The translations under genes were made by a program, and so were the position numbers. This document shows positions 5,985 through 7,056 of a stretch of DNA of 7,056 bases, one piece after another; within the stretch, counting starts at the first letter, position 1; every line of letters begins with the position of its first letter. A model generated the notes under the pieces. That model saw nothing but the letters and a program-made list of their open reading frames with translations. It did not search any database and was not told where the DNA came from. Origin of the DNA: Archangium sp. Its GTDB lineage: Bacteria > Myxococcota > Myxococcia > Myxococcales > Myxococcaceae. The DNA lies in NCBI GenBank assembly GCA_016793585.1, contig JAEUJR010000072.1, positions 1 through 7,056 on the forward strand. The letters are read 5' to 3'.

Positions 5985-6548
5985 TCAGGCAGGAATCACG
6001 GCTCGAACCAGCAGCACGATCTTCTTCTCGGCGTCTTCCTTCGAGGTCGCGCGCGCCACCACGCCTTCGGCCGCGGCGTCGAGCACCTCAGCGAGCTCGG
6101 TCGCCTTGCGCCGCTCGACCACCTCACACGCGACCAGCAGCTTCGAGAGGTGCGCCACGTACTTCTCGTGGCCCTTCTTCACGATCTCGGCGGTGAGCAC
6201 GTTCGAGGCCTGCAGCAGCTCGGCGCCTTCGGTCGACTGGTGCACGAGCTCGTAGAGCCGCAGGAACTTGGTGATCATCGAGCGCTCGAGGGCGGCGACT
6301 GGAGTCGGCTCCTTCGACGCCGCCTCGACCGCCTCGCTCACCATGCGATCGAGCACCTGCTCCACCACCGCCGCGAACACCGCTGTCTTGTTCGGGAAGT
6401 AGGCGTACGCGGTCGCTTTCGAGACCTGCGCCTCCTGCGCGACGGCCTCCATCGACGTCTTGCGCAACCCGTAGCGAAGGAACAGCGCCAGCCCCGCGTC
6501 GAGCAACCCCTGATGAACACGGTCTTTTCGAGAAACGTCGTCGTTCAC
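5985..6548 (-). CDS. TetR-family transcription regulator
   Basis: I start the gene at GTG 6548, giving 187 residues, because an ideal AAGGAGG (6560-6554) lies five bases upstream; a GTG at 6599 would add 17 residues that look non-coding. The N-terminal DNA-binding domain is classic TetR: an opening helix (VHQGLLDAGLALFLRYGLRKTS, 11-32), then MEAVAQEAQVSKATAYAYFPNKTAVFAAV (33-61), which contains the helix-turn-helix and the YAYFPNK signature. The rest (about 70-187) is the all-helical ligand-binding and dimerisation domain, whose ligand cannot be predicted. The gene is divergent from the short-chain dehydrogenase at 6646. The intergenic near-palindrome at 6586-6611 fits a TetR operator, so it most likely represses itself and the dehydrogenase. 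It is on the same strand as the encapsulin operon, 113 bases upstream, but nothing visible ties it to that system. Confidence 0.92.
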   Translation of the reverse strand: MNDDVSRKDRVHQGLLDAGLALFLRYGLRKTSMEAVAQEAQVSKATAYAYFPNKTAVFAAVVEQVLDRMVSEAVEAASKEPTPVAALERSMITKFLRLYELVHQSTEGAELLQASNVLTAEIVKKGHEKYVAHLSKLLVACEVVERRKATELAEVLDAAAEGVVARATSKEDAEKKIVLLVRAVIPA

Positions 6549-6553
6549 CGAAA

Positions 6554-6560
6554 CCTCCTT
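6554..6560 (-). promoter_or_regulatory. Strong ribosome-binding site deciding the TetR start
   Basis: AAGGAGG on the minus strand is fully complementary to the 16S 3' end and lies five bases before GTG 6548. It favours that start over the GTG at 6599. Confidence 0.75.
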
Positions 6561-6585
6561 CGCATTCTCGCATCTCACCCGCAAC

Positions 6586-6611
6586 TGAACGGTTTGCACG
6601 AAAAACGTTCA
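6586..6611. promoter_or_regulatory. Near-palindromic candidate TetR operator between divergent TetR and SDR genes
   Basis: This is a 26-bp inverted repeat with arms TGAACGGTTT and AAAAACGTTCA around a short centre; ten of thirteen symmetric positions pair, and the outer six (TGAACG/CGTTCA) pair perfectly. It begins 38 bases before the TetR start and ends 34 bases before the dehydrogenase start, so a bound TetR dimer could block both. TetR operators are typically palindromes of this size placed in exactly this kind of divergent gap. I cannot identify clear -35/-10 boxes here, so overlap with the promoter is inferred. Confidence 0.6.
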
Positions 6612-6645
6612 CTTCATCCAAGTCGTCCAACCACGGGAGCGGGTC

Positions 6646-7056
6646 ATGTCAGAGTCGATCACGAAGGTCTCGAAGGTCGTGTTGATCACCGGGTGCTCGT
6701 CGGGCATCGGGCAGGCGACGGCGAAGTACCTGGCCTCGCGCGGGCATCAGGTGGTGGCGACGGCGCGCAAGGTGAAAGACCTGGCCGAGCTGAAGGCCGC
6801 GGGCTGTGACGTGCTGGCGCTCGACGTGAACGACGAGGCGTCGATGGTGGCGGCGGTGCGCACGATCGAGGCGAAGTACGGAGCGATTGGCGTGCTGGTG
6901 AACAACGCGGGCTACAGCCAGTCGGGCGCGATCGAGACGGTGCCGCTCGCGAAGGTGCGCGCGCAGTTCGAGACGAAGGTGTTCGGGCTGGTGCGGCTGA
7001 CGCAGGTGGTGCTGCCGGGCATGCGCCGTCAGGGCTGGGGGCGTGTCATCATATTG
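6646..7056 (+). CDS. Short-chain dehydrogenase/reductase (SDR), N-terminal 137 residues (truncated by window edge)
   Basis: The ATG at 6646 has GGGAG six bases upstream. The visible 137 residues are the nucleotide-binding half of a classical SDR: a Rossmann beta-strand followed by TGCSSGIG (15-22, the TGxxxGxG cofactor motif), TARKVKDL with Arg41 at the end of the second strand (suggesting a preference for NADP(H)), LDVND (59-63), and the NNAG motif (86-89). The catalytic Ser and YxxxK lie beyond the window, so activity cannot be confirmed. The sequence is like the large group of NAD(P)-dependent oxidoreductases acting on alcohols, ketones or retinol-like substrates; the substrate is unknown. 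It is divergent from the TetR gene and probably controlled by it through the palindrome at 6586-6611. Confidence 0.9.
   Translation, partial: MSESITKVSKVVLITGCSSGIGQATAKYLASRGHQVVATARKVKDLAELKAAGCDVLALDVNDEASMVAAVRTIEAKYGAIGVLVNNAGYSQSGAIETVPLAKVRAQFETKVFGLVRLTQVVLPGMRRQGWGRVIIL

Noticed and set aside
6612..6645. A defined sigma-70 promoter for the dehydrogenase
   Set aside because: TTGCAC at 6594 could serve as a -35, but no acceptable -10 lies 16-18 bases downstream, so no promoter is annotated.

Overview
The window is GC-rich, densely packed bacterial DNA. The coding style, together with a lipoprotein that fuses an M23 peptidase to a bulb-type lectin and a SufS-type enzyme with a long Pro/Ala-rich tail, suggests a myxobacterium (Myxococcota) or close relative. 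That assignment is inference; there is no rRNA or other marker in the window.

Layout, left to right. A minus-strand gene runs off the left edge (1-180). A 238-base divergent gap follows, then a plus-strand lipoprotein gene (419-1405) combining an M23 endopeptidase domain with a mannose-type lectin domain. It meets tail-to-tail, with one base between, a block of four tightly packed minus-strand genes read from right to left (5871 down to 1407). In reading order these are a family 2A encapsulin shell protein (SrpI-like), a SufS-type cysteine desulfurase with a disordered N-terminal extension of about 265 residues, a rhodanese-XRE-cupin fusion, and a 192-residue protein I do not recognise. Shell and desulfurase overlap by 14 bases, the desulfurase and fusion genes are 49 bases apart, and the last two are 2 bases apart, so this looks like one operon. 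Upstream on the same strand is a TetR-type regulator (5985-6548). It is divergent from a short-chain dehydrogenase (6646 to the right edge), and a 26-bp near-palindrome in the gap between them is a good TetR operator candidate.

How the genes work together. The centrepiece is a family 2A encapsulin nanocompartment. In studied examples the HK97-fold shell packages a cysteine desulfurase through the enzyme's disordered N-terminal region, and the system is linked to sulfur handling. Here the desulfurase (PLP Lys493, catalytic Cys631) would release sulfur from cysteine as persulfide inside the shell. The third gene joins a persulfide-handling rhodanese domain to an XRE DNA-binding domain and a cupin sensor domain, which suggests a regulator reading sulfane sulfur or a related small molecule. 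The fourth gene is a candidate new accessory component. The TetR/SDR pair looks like a separate, self-contained regulator-enzyme unit.
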